Assembly: GCA_900539175.1 (NCBI GenBank)
Contig: UQAW01000005.1
Location: 1 to 64,000 of the forward strand
Length of the DNA: 64,000 nucleotides
Direction of reading: 5' to 3'
DNA from: an uncultured Lachnospiraceae bacterium
GTDB lineage: Bacteria > Bacillota > Clostridia > Lachnospirales > Lachnospiraceae
In this document: positions 53,743 through 62,615 of the stretch, piece after piece
Numbering within the stretch: position 1 is the stretch's first letter
How the letters are laid out: each line of letters starts with the position of its first letter
Position numbers and translations under genes: made by a program
Notes under the pieces: generated by a model
The model's database searches: none
What the model was told of the DNA's origin: nothing
What the model saw: only the letters and a program-made list of their open reading frames with translations

Positions 53743-54616
53743 TTATTTTCACCTTCTTCTTTCTGTCTACACTGACAATCAGAATCAACAGGAACAAGAC
53801 TGCCGTAATCAGCTTCGTAGCCGTAGCTCCCGCAAACTTCAGAGCCAGGGCCACACAGGCTTTATAGAAAATAGAACCCACGATTACAGCCGTAGTCGTC
53901 TTTACAAAGGATAATCTCCGGAAAAAGCTTAAGCCAATGATTACACTGGCAAGACCGATAACCAAGGCTCCTGTTCCCATGGAAATATCAAACACCCTCG
54001 ACTGCTGTGCGAATACGCAGCCGCTTAACGCCACCAGTCCATTGGCAATCGCCAGACCCAGAATCTTCACATTTCCTTTATCTTTTGCAAGCGCTGTTAC
54101 AATTACATCATTGTCACCTACCGCCCGCAGGAGATAACCGGACTGTGTTTTCATGTAGAGATCCAGCAGCACTTTACAAATCAATACAATGATCAGGATA
54201 ATCACAATATCCAGCCACTGGGGGATATTGTCCCCGAAAAAACCGGACAACATCTCATTCCGGAAAATAGTATCTGTAGAGAATAACGGAACATTATTCG
54301 TGCCTGCGATAAACAGATTCACCGTATACAATCCCGTCATCACGATAATACCAGACAGCAGATCACGTACCTTAAACTTTACATGAATCAGTCCGGTGCA
54401 GATGCCTGCCGCAAGACCAGCGGCAAATGCAATCGGGAGTGTCAGATATGGATTGACACCCGCTTTTATTAAGGCCGCTGTCACCGCCGCTCCCAGAGGA
54501 AACGTACCGTCCACACTTAAGTCCGGAAAATCCAGAATCTTATACGTTATATATACACCCAGAGCCATAATACCGTAAATCAGCCCCTGCTCCAAAACAC
54601 TGATCAGAAAATCCAT
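53735..54616 (-). CDS. trpY: ABC transporter permease of tryptophan-type system
   Basis: A 293-aa permease of the branched-chain-amino-acid-like class (BPD_transp_2) with about eight TMs. GIMALGVYITYKILDFPDLSVD marks the family found with ABC_sub_bind proteins; the stretch around residue 20-40 is highly conserved. It lies 18 bases behind trpX and overlaps trpZ. Confidence 0.88.
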   Translation of the reverse strand: MDFLISVLEQGLIYGIMALGVYITYKILDFPDLSVDGTFPLGAAVTAALIKAGVNPYLTLPIAFAAGLAAGICTGLIHVKFKVRDLLSGIIVMTGLYTVNLFIAGTNNVPLFSTDTIFRNEMLSGFFGDNIPQWLDIVIILIIVLICKVLLDLYMKTQSGYLLRAVGDNDVIVTALAKDKGNVKILGLAIANGLVALSGCVFAQQSRVFDISMGTGALVIGLASVIIGLSFFRRLSFVKTTTAVIVGSIFYKACVALALKFAGATATKLITAVLFLLILIVSVDRKKKVKINA

Positions 54617-54634
54617 ATCCGCCGCCCCTTCCCT

Positions 54635-55681
54635 TTATTTTTCCGTAATCTCCGTAAATGACTCAACCGCACGTTCTTTCATCGTATCCGGCACGGTAAT
54701 ATCCAGATTTTCAGCCACCTTCTCATTGATATAAAGACTGCTCTCCGTAATCAGTTCATAATTCAGATCGGAAGCTTTTGCCTCACCCTTCAAAACTTTG
54801 GCTGCCATCTTGCCCGTATCAATTCCAAGTTGTGTATATTCAATACCTTCCGCTGCCAGACAGCCGATCTTCACCTGCTCAATCTCACTTCCGAATACCG
54901 GAATCCCTTTTTCATTTGCCATGCCAAGCACAGTAGGCAGTGCGCTTACCACTGTGTTATCAGTCAGATTGGTCAGACAGTCCACTTTTCCCAACAGGTC
55001 AGCAGCTGCCAACTGAATCTCGGAAGTATTGGTAATTCCGGATTTCTCGATTGTGAATCCATAATCACCTGCCAGTTTTTCATACTGCTCAATGCTGTAT
55101 ACTGAATTTGCTTCGCTGGTGGTATACAAAATTCCGATGGTTTTTGCATCCGGAAGGATTTCACGGATCATCTTCAGCTGTGCCTCTACCGGAAGTTCAT
55201 CACTGGTTCCTGTAACGTTACCTACCGGCTTTTTATCTTCTGCGGCCAGTTCCGCGGCCACCGGATTCGTAACCGCCGTATAGATGACTGGTATTTCTTT
55301 TTCCATAGCCGCATTGTAAGCGGCCTGAGCACTCGGTGTGGCAATCGCACAGATCAGGTCCACTTTATCTGATACAAAACCGTCTGCAATCTGAGAAGCT
55401 GTTCCGGTATCTGCATCTGCATTATTTATTTTGATGACCAGATTCTTTCCCTCTTCAAATCCTTCCTCCTTCAATCCCTGGATAAAACCTTCCCGGCAAT
55501 TGTCCAAAGATCCATGCTCTGCAAACTGGCTGATACCGATGGTATACACTTTCTCATCTTTGCTGCCGGAAGCTGCGTCTGACTTTCCCGTTGCGGAATC
55601 ATTCCCCGCAGATCCGCATCCTGCAAATGCTGCCGCCATCATGCTCATTCCCATAATTACTGCTAATACTCTTTTTTTCAT
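54635..55681 (-). CDS. trpX: Tryptophan-type ABC substrate-binding lipoprotein
   Basis: A 348-aa extracellular binding protein of the ABC_sub_bind (PF04392) family. The lipobox ends AAAFAGC near residue 21 and is followed by a Ser/Lys linker, then YTIGISQFAEHGSLDNCREG, the typical opening. Trp specificity is inferred from the T-box just upstream, whose specifier reads TGG. The ATG at 55681 has GGAG upstream; the apparent longer frame runs into the T-box terminator. Confidence 0.88.
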   Translation of the reverse strand: MKKRVLAVIMGMSMMAAAFAGCGSAGNDSATGKSDAASGSKDEKVYTIGISQFAEHGSLDNCREGFIQGLKEEGFEEGKNLVIKINNADADTGTASQIADGFVSDKVDLICAIATPSAQAAYNAAMEKEIPVIYTAVTNPVAAELAAEDKKPVGNVTGTSDELPVEAQLKMIREILPDAKTIGILYTTSEANSVYSIEQYEKLAGDYGFTIEKSGITNTSEIQLAAADLLGKVDCLTNLTDNTVVSALPTVLGMANEKGIPVFGSEIEQVKIGCLAAEGIEYTQLGIDTGKMAAKVLKGEAKASDLNYELITESSLYINEKVAENLDITVPDTMKERAVESFTEITEK

Positions 55682-55707
55682 CTTTGTTCTCTCCTTTTCA
55701 TGAAATT

Positions 55708-55976
55708 CAAAAAGCGCCTCAAGCAAAAGCTTGAGACGCTAATAATAGACACTATTATTATCGCGGTACCACTCAAATTGACGAATCGTCCACTTTCCAC
55801 GTACAGTCATACGTTCCTCATTGATAACGGGTTTGGTTCCCGACAGCGCCTACTCTCACTGATTTCAGGCTGCCCTCAAAAGTCCATTCAGCAATAACCG
55901 CCATACAGCAATCCCACCATCTGCTGCTCTCTGTGATCTTGTTTAATGCTTACTCGTCTTTCTCAACGGTTTATAC
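55708..55976 (-). promoter_or_regulatory. T-box riboswitch, tryptophan specifier
   Basis: A leader controlling trpXYZ through uncharged tRNA-Trp. Stem I carries AGAGAGCAG near its base. GAATGGACTTTTGAGGG presents TGG as specifier codon (revcomp of 55884-55886). The T-box sequence TTTGAGTGGTACCGCG (T-box core 55762-55771) binds the tRNA acceptor end. It is followed by a terminator hairpin GCGTCTCAAGC/GCTTGAGGCGC with TTTTTG (55708-55739). Confidence 0.93.
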
Positions 55977-55982
55977 TTTATT

Positions 55983-56011
55983 ACCATATTACAGAACGTA
56001 CTTTTTGTCAA
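55983..56011 (-). promoter_or_regulatory. Promoter of the T-box/trpXYZ operon
   Basis: TTGACA (revcomp 56006-56011), 17-nt spacer, TATGGT (revcomp 55983-55988), directly before the T-box leader. The -35 overlaps the last codons of the beta-phosphoglucomutase gene. Confidence 0.75.
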
Positions 56012-56667
56012 TAGAAAAACTTTACAATTTTATTAATTGACAGTTCCCGCGTGCTTTGTAAATTCATATCGGGCGCTGTGCTTGTCACCTCCACACCAAT
56101 TCCTACTGCTTTCATCCCTGCTGCCTTAATTGCCTCCACCCCAGCCTGTGCATCCTCAAATCCGATGCACTCCCAAGGGTTAAGCCCAAGATGCACCATA
56201 CAGTCTGTAAAAACCTCAGGGTCCGGTTTCGCACGTACAATCTTTGATGCGTCCGCAATATAATCAAACATAGATTCAATTCCCAAAGATCTAAGCACTG
56301 TATGCGCATTTTTACTGGCTGAAGCGACAGCCAATTTTACATCCTGCTCCTTTGCCTCCCTGAGAAATTCTTTAATACCGGGAAGTATATCATCCGATGT
56401 GATCTGCCGGATCAATGTCTTGTAAATCTCATTTTTCTCTGTGATGAATGTGTTGATTTCATCCTCTGTAAACCGATCCAGTGCATCATTTTCCTCCAGA
56501 ATGATTTCGAAGGAACGATACCGGCTGACCCCCTTCAGACGTTCATTCATCTTCCGGTCAAACCGCAGATTCAGTTTTTCCGCCAGTTTCAACCATGCCT
56601 CATAATGATAAACAGCGGTATCGGTCAATACTCCGTCCAGATCAAATATAAATCCTCTTATCTGCAT
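56008..56667 (-). CDS. pgmB: Beta-phosphoglucomutase
   Basis: A 219-aa HAD enzyme turning beta-glucose 1-phosphate into glucose 6-phosphate. Motif I FDLDGVLTDTAVYHYEAW, KGVSRYRSFE of the cap, VASASKNA and EDAQAGVEAIKAAG are standard PgmB features. It overlaps the GH65 phosphorylase gene by 10 bases; the phosphorylase releases beta-G1P, which this enzyme uses. Confidence 0.95.
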   Translation of the reverse strand: MQIRGFIFDLDGVLTDTAVYHYEAWLKLAEKLNLRFDRKMNERLKGVSRYRSFEIILEENDALDRFTEDEINTFITEKNEIYKTLIRQITSDDILPGIKEFLREAKEQDVKLAVASASKNAHTVLRSLGIESMFDYIADASKIVRAKPDPEVFTDCMVHLGLNPWECIGFEDAQAGVEAIKAAGMKAVGIGVEVTSTAPDMNLQSTRELSINKIVKFFY

Positions 56668-58901
56668 ATCTTTTCCTCATGAATAGATGACTGTTCTTTC
56701 TCAGCTGAAACCTCATATTGCTTTCCTTTCCACTGAATATTTGTCTTGATACGTTTTACAAACTCCGGCAGACGCGGGTTGATTTTTAGCTCACCCGACT
56801 GATAACCTGGTTTCAATCCCAGAAAGCCCAAAACTATCATCTGCCACAGGGCGGCACAGTTAGCGATATGAATCCCGTCTTCCGCACCTTTTCTTTTTAC
56901 CGAAAGGTCAACCTCCAATGTTCTTCTCACAAACTCTTCCACGTCTTCTTTCCGACCGATACGGTTGGCAACAAGCATATGTACTGCAGGAGAAAGCGAG
57001 GAATCATGGGTCGTATATGGTGTATAGTATTCATAAGCAATCTCTGCCTGTCGGTCTGAAAACTCATCCTCAAAAAGACTCATGAGCGCTATAGTATCCG
57101 CCTGCTTGATACACCTTGTGCGGTAAATTTTTTCCTGGGGTGCAAAATGCCCAAATGCCTTCTTTTTGTCCTTCCACAATTGACTCAGATCAATGGACGC
57201 ATACTGTTCGAAATCAGCGCTCTGCAAATACAGGTCACGCCCGGCATCATACGGCAGTGAAAGACCTGCGGAAATTTCTTTAAATCTGCCCAACTCTTTT
57301 TCACTGATTCCCAACGCCTCTGTGACGATTCGATACTTACCCGGAACCTCGTCACGCATAAATTTTGCCATTTCAACAGCTGAGTCCAGATTATACTTTA
57401 CCATTCTGACGGTGAATCCATTATCCCTCGTCATAGGCGAATATTCATCCGGTCCCATGACATTCAGCAGATGATACGTTCCATCACTGTCGCAGTCCAC
57501 CCGGTCAACCCAGAATCTTGCCGTTTCCAGCAGAATCTCAATTCCATAGTGAAACAAAAATTCCCGGTCTTCCGTAGCCAGATAATAATGCATCACAGCA
57601 AATGCCACATCCGCAGTAATGTGAACCTCATTGTCCGCGTACTCCCACAGAGAACATTGCTCCGTACCGGAAATACCCGACTGCCAGGGATAACGGGCAC
57701 CTCTGCACTGATACCTGGCGGCATTTTTTCTGGCTCCCTCCAACGTATGGTAACGATACATCAGCAGACTTCTGGCTGCCTGAGGATTGGTGTAAAGATA
57801 AAACGGGAGCAGATAAATCTCACTGTCCCAGAAATACCTTCCATAGTACGCTTCTCCCGCAAAGCCTTTTGCACATACCTGTGTCCGTTCTTCCATCCCA
57901 TTGTAACAGCGGATTAAATGATAAACAGAGAACCTCAGCCCTTCTTGTAATTTTTCGTCTCCGTCGATCCTTACCTCTGCGGCTTCCCATCGTACGTTCC
58001 ATGCTTCTGCATTTTCTTCCAACAGCGTCTCATATGACATCTCTGCGGCTTCTTTCCGCTGGACTTCCATCTCATCTTTATAGTCTCTGCATCTGTCTCT
58101 GGAACAACCAAGCACGGTATATTTTGTATATACAAGCGTGTTCTCTTCCGCCTGATTCCTATAGATTCTCCAAATACCGGATGTGGTTTCCCGCACTTTC
58201 TCCTGTACATCCAATCCCACCGACTCTCCAAAGGACTGAATCGAAACCTCCTCTTCAAGATCTGTTCTGACCTGGCACTTTAAGATACCCTCTTCCTCGC
58301 AAAAACTCTGCTCGGTAAAATGGCAATGTCCATTGGTAGTCACACTTCCATCAATCCCGGTTATTACCTGAATATCCGGCGTCCCCTTCAGAACGTGAAT
58401 CGTCATCTTCTGAATAAACAGACGCTCTTTTTTCATACTGGCAAACCGTTTAAATTCCAGCCTCAGCTCTTCCCCCTCTTCGGTTTCCCAGACAAAACTT
58501 CGAATCAATTCCCCTGTCTTCATATTCAGACTTCGGGAGAACTCCCGAATCCTGCTATGTACCATATCCAGCTTCTCACCTGAAGAATACACAGTGATTC
58601 CCATAAAAAACGGAAGATTCACAATAACTTCCCCGAGAAACGGATGCTGCCCCATGATCAACGGAAGGAATGTTCCCTGCTTTGACAATGGATGTCTCTG
58701 CTGTTCCGTAGTCACACTTTTCATGGATCTTACATACTTCTCATCCTGAGGGGCATCCGTCAACCCCTCCTCAAAACTTCCTCTGACATGGAAATAACCA
58801 TTGCCCTGTGTCAGAATGCCTTCATAGTACTTATTCTCATCCTCTGAAAAAGTATCCTGAATAATTCTGTAATCTTCTATTTTTAAAAACTCTCCATCCA
58901 T
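56658..58901 (-). CDS. GH65 inverting glycoside phosphorylase (alpha-glucobiose type)
   Basis: A 747-aa cytosolic enzyme splitting an alpha-linked glucobiose (maltose, kojibiose, nigerose or trehalose class) with phosphate into beta-glucose 1-phosphate and glucose. There is a beta-sandwich N-domain, then an (alpha/alpha)6 barrel with RYFWDSEIYLLPFYL and YPWQSGISGTEQC, the general acid Glu near residue 483 in LNVMGPDEYSP, and a THDSSLSPAVH phosphate-site segment. Exact substrate cannot be read by eye. The ATG at 58901 is preferred, with an AGGAA site. pgmB follows with overlap and the ABC importer genes lie upstream. Confidence 0.88.
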   Translation of the reverse strand: MDGEFLKIEDYRIIQDTFSEDENKYYEGILTQGNGYFHVRGSFEEGLTDAPQDEKYVRSMKSVTTEQQRHPLSKQGTFLPLIMGQHPFLGEVIVNLPFFMGITVYSSGEKLDMVHSRIREFSRSLNMKTGELIRSFVWETEEGEELRLEFKRFASMKKERLFIQKMTIHVLKGTPDIQVITGIDGSVTTNGHCHFTEQSFCEEEGILKCQVRTDLEEEVSIQSFGESVGLDVQEKVRETTSGIWRIYRNQAEENTLVYTKYTVLGCSRDRCRDYKDEMEVQRKEAAEMSYETLLEENAEAWNVRWEAAEVRIDGDEKLQEGLRFSVYHLIRCYNGMEERTQVCAKGFAGEAYYGRYFWDSEIYLLPFYLYTNPQAARSLLMYRYHTLEGARKNAARYQCRGARYPWQSGISGTEQCSLWEYADNEVHITADVAFAVMHYYLATEDREFLFHYGIEILLETARFWVDRVDCDSDGTYHLLNVMGPDEYSPMTRDNGFTVRMVKYNLDSAVEMAKFMRDEVPGKYRIVTEALGISEKELGRFKEISAGLSLPYDAGRDLYLQSADFEQYASIDLSQLWKDKKKAFGHFAPQEKIYRTRCIKQADTIALMSLFEDEFSDRQAEIAYEYYTPYTTHDSSLSPAVHMLVANRIGRKEDVEEFVRRTLEVDLSVKRKGAEDGIHIANCAALWQMIVLGFLGLKPGYQSGELKINPRLPEFVKRIKTNIQWKGKQYEVSAEKEQSSIHEEKICR

Positions 58902-58941
58902 TTGATACAATTCCTTCCATTTACAAAGCGTGTTTGAAAAT

Positions 58942-58979
58942 AAACGGATATGTCTGCAGCAGCAGACATGTCCGTTTAC
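58942..58979 (-). terminator. Stem-loop after the importer genes (family B, copy 4)
   Basis: TAAACGGATATGTCTGC (58942-58958) and GCAGACATGTCCGTTTA (58963-58979) form a 17-bp stem with a 4-nt loop; leftward it is followed by TTTTC. The same hairpin heads the family B repeats at 8643, 38439 and 48763. It would partly end the importer transcript before the GH65 gene. Confidence 0.7.
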
Positions 58980-58985
58980 TGTAAT

Positions 58986-59828
58986 TTATTCTTTTACTGC
59001 TCCTGCTGCCAGTCCTGCAATTACCTGCTTCTGCATCAGGATATATACAATAATACTTGGGATCGTTACAAGAACTGTAGCTGCAAACATTGCACCATAA
59101 TCACTGGCAAAAGAACTCTTAAAGTAATATAATGCAATCGGCAGCGTTCTTTTCTCCACTCCGGTAGTAAGCGTCAATGCAAACTGGAATTCATTCCAGC
59201 AGAACAAAAACTGCAGCACGCCTGCGGTGGCAAACGCCGGTCTTGTAAGCGGTAGTATGATCTGAGCAAACGTCCGGAAAAATCCTGCTCCATCAATATA
59301 TGCGGCCTCTTCCAGGGTATTGGAAATCGTCTTATAATAACTCATCATGATATAGAGCGTCGTGGGCATTCCAAGTGCTGCATATACGATAATCAATCCC
59401 CACAGCTTATCATACAGATGCGCCGTATGTAACGTCTGATACAGTGGCTGAAGCAACGCTGCTCCCGGGATAACCAGGGCCGCTGAGAATAATAAGGTAA
59501 TCAGACCTTTCAGCTTAAACCTGCATTTTACCAGTACATACGCGGCCATACTGAATATCAGCAGATTTAAAATTGTTGATATAATTGCCACTATAATACT
59601 GTTTTTATAAAAGGTCACCAGCGGAGCCAGTTCAAACGCCTTTACATAGTTTTTCAGGTTCAGACCATTTGGATAACCAACCACGGACGACATAATTTCT
59701 GAATTACTTTTAAATGATGAGGAAAGAACCCAAAGAAAGGGAACCACTGAAATTGCCGCAATAAAAATTAAAAATATTGCTGTCAACACTTTACGAACTA
59801 GTTTCATCTTCTGCACCCAGCCTTTCAC
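58986..59828 (-). CDS. ABC sugar importer permease, MalG type
   Basis: A 280-aa CUT1 permease with six TMs. The EAA loop reads EEAAYIDGAGFFRTFAQIIL, and the ending (MQKQVIAGLAAGAVKE) is typical of MalG proteins. The start is either GTG 59828, with AGGA 5 nt upstream, or ATG 59807. It follows the MalF-type gene by 7 bases. Confidence 0.93.
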   Translation of the reverse strand: MKGWVQKMKLVRKVLTAIFLIFIAAISVVPFLWVLSSSFKSNSEIMSSVVGYPNGLNLKNYVKAFELAPLVTFYKNSIIVAIISTILNLLIFSMAAYVLVKCRFKLKGLITLLFSAALVIPGAALLQPLYQTLHTAHLYDKLWGLIIVYAALGMPTTLYIMMSYYKTISNTLEEAAYIDGAGFFRTFAQIILPLTRPAFATAGVLQFLFCWNEFQFALTLTTGVEKRTLPIALYYFKSSFASDYGAMFAATVLVTIPSIIVYILMQKQVIAGLAAGAVKE

Positions 59829-59835
59829 CTTTTTC

Positions 59836-60711
59836 CTAATTCTTATCCATCCGGTAAATATTTCTAATCAGTCCTACGACACAGAGTCCCAGAACAATCA
59901 GAACCACACCCTGGGCATTTGCAAGCCCGTAATTATTGTCAGTCAACGCTGTCTGATACAGATACATCGGCATATTCATCGTCCTTCCCCCTGGTCCCCC
60001 ATTGGTTGTCATCATGATGATATCCAGTTTCTGCATCATACTGGTGGAAGCCAGAACCGTAGAAGTTCCGATAATGTTTTTCATCATTGGCAGAACAATC
60101 TTCAAATCAATCTGGAATTCTGTTGCTCCGTCCACCTTTGCCGCCTCAAACAGTTCCTGGGGAATGGACGCCATCTCCGCCATCACCAGGATCGTAACCA
60201 GTCCCGCATACGGCAGCCAGGTCATGGTCACCGTAAAAAATGCGGTATTGGAACTTAAGAACCAGTTTTGCGTAAACTCGGAACCTGTAATCTTGCTTAT
60301 AAGATTATTCACCATTCCAAACTGCGGATTCAAGATGCACAGAAACAACATTCCAAGGGCAGCGCTTGAGATGATGTTGGGTACCATAAACACGGTCCGC
60401 ATGACACCTGTATACCACTTTCTTTTTCTGAGTATCAATGCAAGCACGGTACCGATGCATACATGCACAGTTGACTGCAGCGCAATCCATATAACTGTAT
60501 TGAAAATACTTCTGATGAAGTCGCTGTCTTTTGTAAAAAGATAAATATAATTTGCCAACCCTGAGAACACCGGATCTGCTCCTATGCTCCAGTCCGTAAA
60601 GGATGTAATTCCCAACTGCACCATGGAGATAAGGAATATAAACACAAACAGCAACATGCCCGGCGCCAGAAATATTACAATCCATTTTTTCTTTTTTGTC
60701 ACTTCTTTCAT
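59836..60711 (-). CDS. ABC sugar importer permease, MalF type
   Basis: A 291-aa CUT1 permease: an N-terminal TM after a KKKK stretch, an EAA loop (QELFEAAKVDGATEFQIDLK) and the MTTNGGPGGRTMNMPMYLY segment usual in MalF proteins. Together with its neighbours it should import the alpha-glucoside used by the GH65 enzyme. No ATPase is encoded locally. Confidence 0.93.
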   Translation of the reverse strand: MKEVTKKKKWIVIFLAPGMLLFVFIFLISMVQLGITSFTDWSIGADPVFSGLANYIYLFTKDSDFIRSIFNTVIWIALQSTVHVCIGTVLALILRKRKWYTGVMRTVFMVPNIISSAALGMLFLCILNPQFGMVNNLISKITGSEFTQNWFLSSNTAFFTVTMTWLPYAGLVTILVMAEMASIPQELFEAAKVDGATEFQIDLKIVLPMMKNIIGTSTVLASTSMMQKLDIIMMTTNGGPGGRTMNMPMYLYQTALTDNNYGLANAQGVVLIVLGLCVVGLIRNIYRMDKN

Positions 60712-60734
60712 CCCTTTCCTGCTGCCCGGTTTCT

Positions 60735-62099
60735 TTATTTACTCTTTGCAGCCGCCTCTGTCAGCTTTTTAGCCATTTCTTCCGGTGTGATTCCGCCTGA
60801 TGCAAGTTCCGGATAATTTGCTGAGAATGCTTCGATCGTACTTGCTACAGCAGTGTTGTCAATGTTGTTGAAATCATAAGTATTGGAATTACTCATATCT
60901 ACCAACTCTGCGATCAATGGATTTGCTGCCTTAAAGTCATCTGTCAGCGCTACATGCTCTGTCAGAGGAAGTGCTCCGTTATCTTCCAGGAAGATTTCCT
61001 GTGCACGTTTTCCGGTTTTGAATTTCAGGAATTCCAGAGCTGCTTCCTGAACCTTTTCATCTTTACCAGCTGTACAAAGGGTATAACCAACCTCATACTG
61101 CTCAATCAATCCGCTTTCCGGATAAGCTGCAACTCCTACTTTTGCTTCAAATCCTTCTGCTGTATTCTCTGTATCGGCAAAATCCGGTGTCATCCAAGGT
61201 CCGTTTGCAATCATTGCTGCCTTTTCCTGAAGGAAATTATTTGCTGCATTGGCATACAAGGCTCCGATGGCATCGCTTGTTGTATATTTCTGCAGACAAG
61301 TCTGAATCATGCCAAGACCTTTGATTACAGAATCATTTTCATAAGAATCCGGATGGAACTGACTCATAAACTCATTTCCCGCTTCTCCATCGGTTCCAAT
61401 CATAGCTGCCAGCCAGAGGTTTGTCGTCCAGCAGTTCTCTCCGGTCATCAGTGCAAGCGGTGTATAACCTTTCTCTACCAGCTTGTCGTTGTTTTCCATA
61501 AACTCATCCCAGGTCTCTGCCGGCTTAATTCCTGCTGCGTCAAACATTTCTTTATTATAGAAATATCCTACGATCTGTTTTGCATTGGCAATAGAATACA
61601 GCTGATCGCCATCCTTGTTATATTCGATCGCGCCCTCTCCCACGTATTTCTTCCACTCAGTATCCGCCTCAAGATACGGAATCAAATCTACTGCCTGTCC
61701 ATTCTTCACTGCCAGCTCACGGATACCTTCTTTTCCGATTACCACATCCGGCAGTGCCTTTGAAGCCGCCAGAGTTTTCATCTTATCAATATAAGCGGAA
61801 TCACTGGGCAGTTCCTCGATATTAACTTTTATCTTGCCTTCGTACTCCTTGTTGAACTCCTCGATTACTTTAGCCTCTGCTTTTGCGGACAGATGAGAAC
61901 CAACCATAAATGTGGCATAATTAATCTCTACCGGTTCTGAATCATCCTCCTTAGCTTCCAACTGCTCACTAGTGCTCTTGCTGCTTTCACTGGTGCTTTC
62001 GCTGCTACTGTTCTTAGCATCTCCACCATTTCCACATGCTGCCATGGAAGCAGCCATACATCCTGCCAGTAACAAACTTACGGTTTTCTTAAATTTCAT
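60735..62099 (-). CDS. Sugar ABC transporter substrate-binding lipoprotein
   Basis: A 454-aa family 1 solute-binding lipoprotein. The signal ends AASMAACGNGG (Cys near 22), followed by a long Ser/Glu linker and a mature domain beginning PVEINYATFMVGSHLSAKAE. The ATG at 62099 has GGAGG 8 nt upstream; the frame upstream is non-coding in character. It is first of the importer genes. A plausible leftward -10 TATAAT (revcomp 62139-62144) lies 40 bases before the start, with no good -35. Confidence 0.93.
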   Translation of the reverse strand: MKFKKTVSLLLAGCMAASMAACGNGGDAKNSSSESTSESSKSTSEQLEAKEDDSEPVEINYATFMVGSHLSAKAEAKVIEEFNKEYEGKIKVNIEELPSDSAYIDKMKTLAASKALPDVVIGKEGIRELAVKNGQAVDLIPYLEADTEWKKYVGEGAIEYNKDGDQLYSIANAKQIVGYFYNKEMFDAAGIKPAETWDEFMENNDKLVEKGYTPLALMTGENCWTTNLWLAAMIGTDGEAGNEFMSQFHPDSYENDSVIKGLGMIQTCLQKYTTSDAIGALYANAANNFLQEKAAMIANGPWMTPDFADTENTAEGFEAKVGVAAYPESGLIEQYEVGYTLCTAGKDEKVQEAALEFLKFKTGKRAQEIFLEDNGALPLTEHVALTDDFKAANPLIAELVDMSNSNTYDFNNIDNTAVASTIEAFSANYPELASGGITPEEMAKKLTEAAAKSK

Positions 62100-62281
62100 A
62101 TTTTTTCCTCCTAACTTTTTATTTCTTTTGATGTTCTTATTATATCCGACCTCTCCCAAATGGAAAATTTACAATCCTTACTTTTTATTGTTCTAAAACG
62201 ACTCTTTTTCCTTGCTTTTCACACAACAGAAAGGAATCTATAAATATTTTTATCTGTCCTTGTATTTTTTTTGCTTCCGAT

Positions 62282-62323
62282 AAAAAAAGGAGTTCCCAAC
62301 TCCTCTGCAGATTTGGGAACTCC
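62282..62323 (-). terminator. Rho-independent terminator
   Basis: GGAGTTCCCAA (62289-62299) and TTGGGAACTCC (62313-62323) form a perfect 11-bp stem which runs leftward into seven T (A-run 62282-62288). It ends transcripts from the DUF1016/AbiH region before the sugar operon. Confidence 0.93.
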
Positions 62324-62436
62324 CTGTCTCATCTTAAACTTACTTATAAACTTCCATAAAACGCATCATTACTGTAGCTATTTCCCGTATCACCTAAAAT
62401 ATAATTTTCCGATGTCAAAATCACAGTAATATCCAC

Positions 62437-62568
62437 TTAAATATGACGACTCTTGATATTTCTAATCAGACTTGAATATCTTTGATGTAAAAATTCCCTA
62501 TAATGCCAATAAGAAGTTTGCATTCCATGATTTAAGTCAAATCCATTTCCGATAATATATAATTTCAT
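62437..62568 (-). pseudogene. Truncated AbiH-family gene (N-terminal 43 residues)
   Basis: From ATG 62568 the frame reads MKLYIIGNGFDLNHGMQTSY, the highly typical AbiH N-terminus (IGNGFDLxxGxxTSY), followed by a short YREFLH-type helix. It then stops at 62437 instead of continuing for some 250-350 residues. No later AbiH motifs are found in the 110 bases before the terminator. AbiH proteins give abortive infection against phage; this copy must be dead. The gene was probably cut down by deletion, leaving a defence relic next to the DUF1016 nuclease gene. Confidence 0.75.
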
Positions 62569-62615
62569 AAAGCAACCCACCCCTTTTTCACTTGTACTTA
62601 CGCAAACACTAATAG

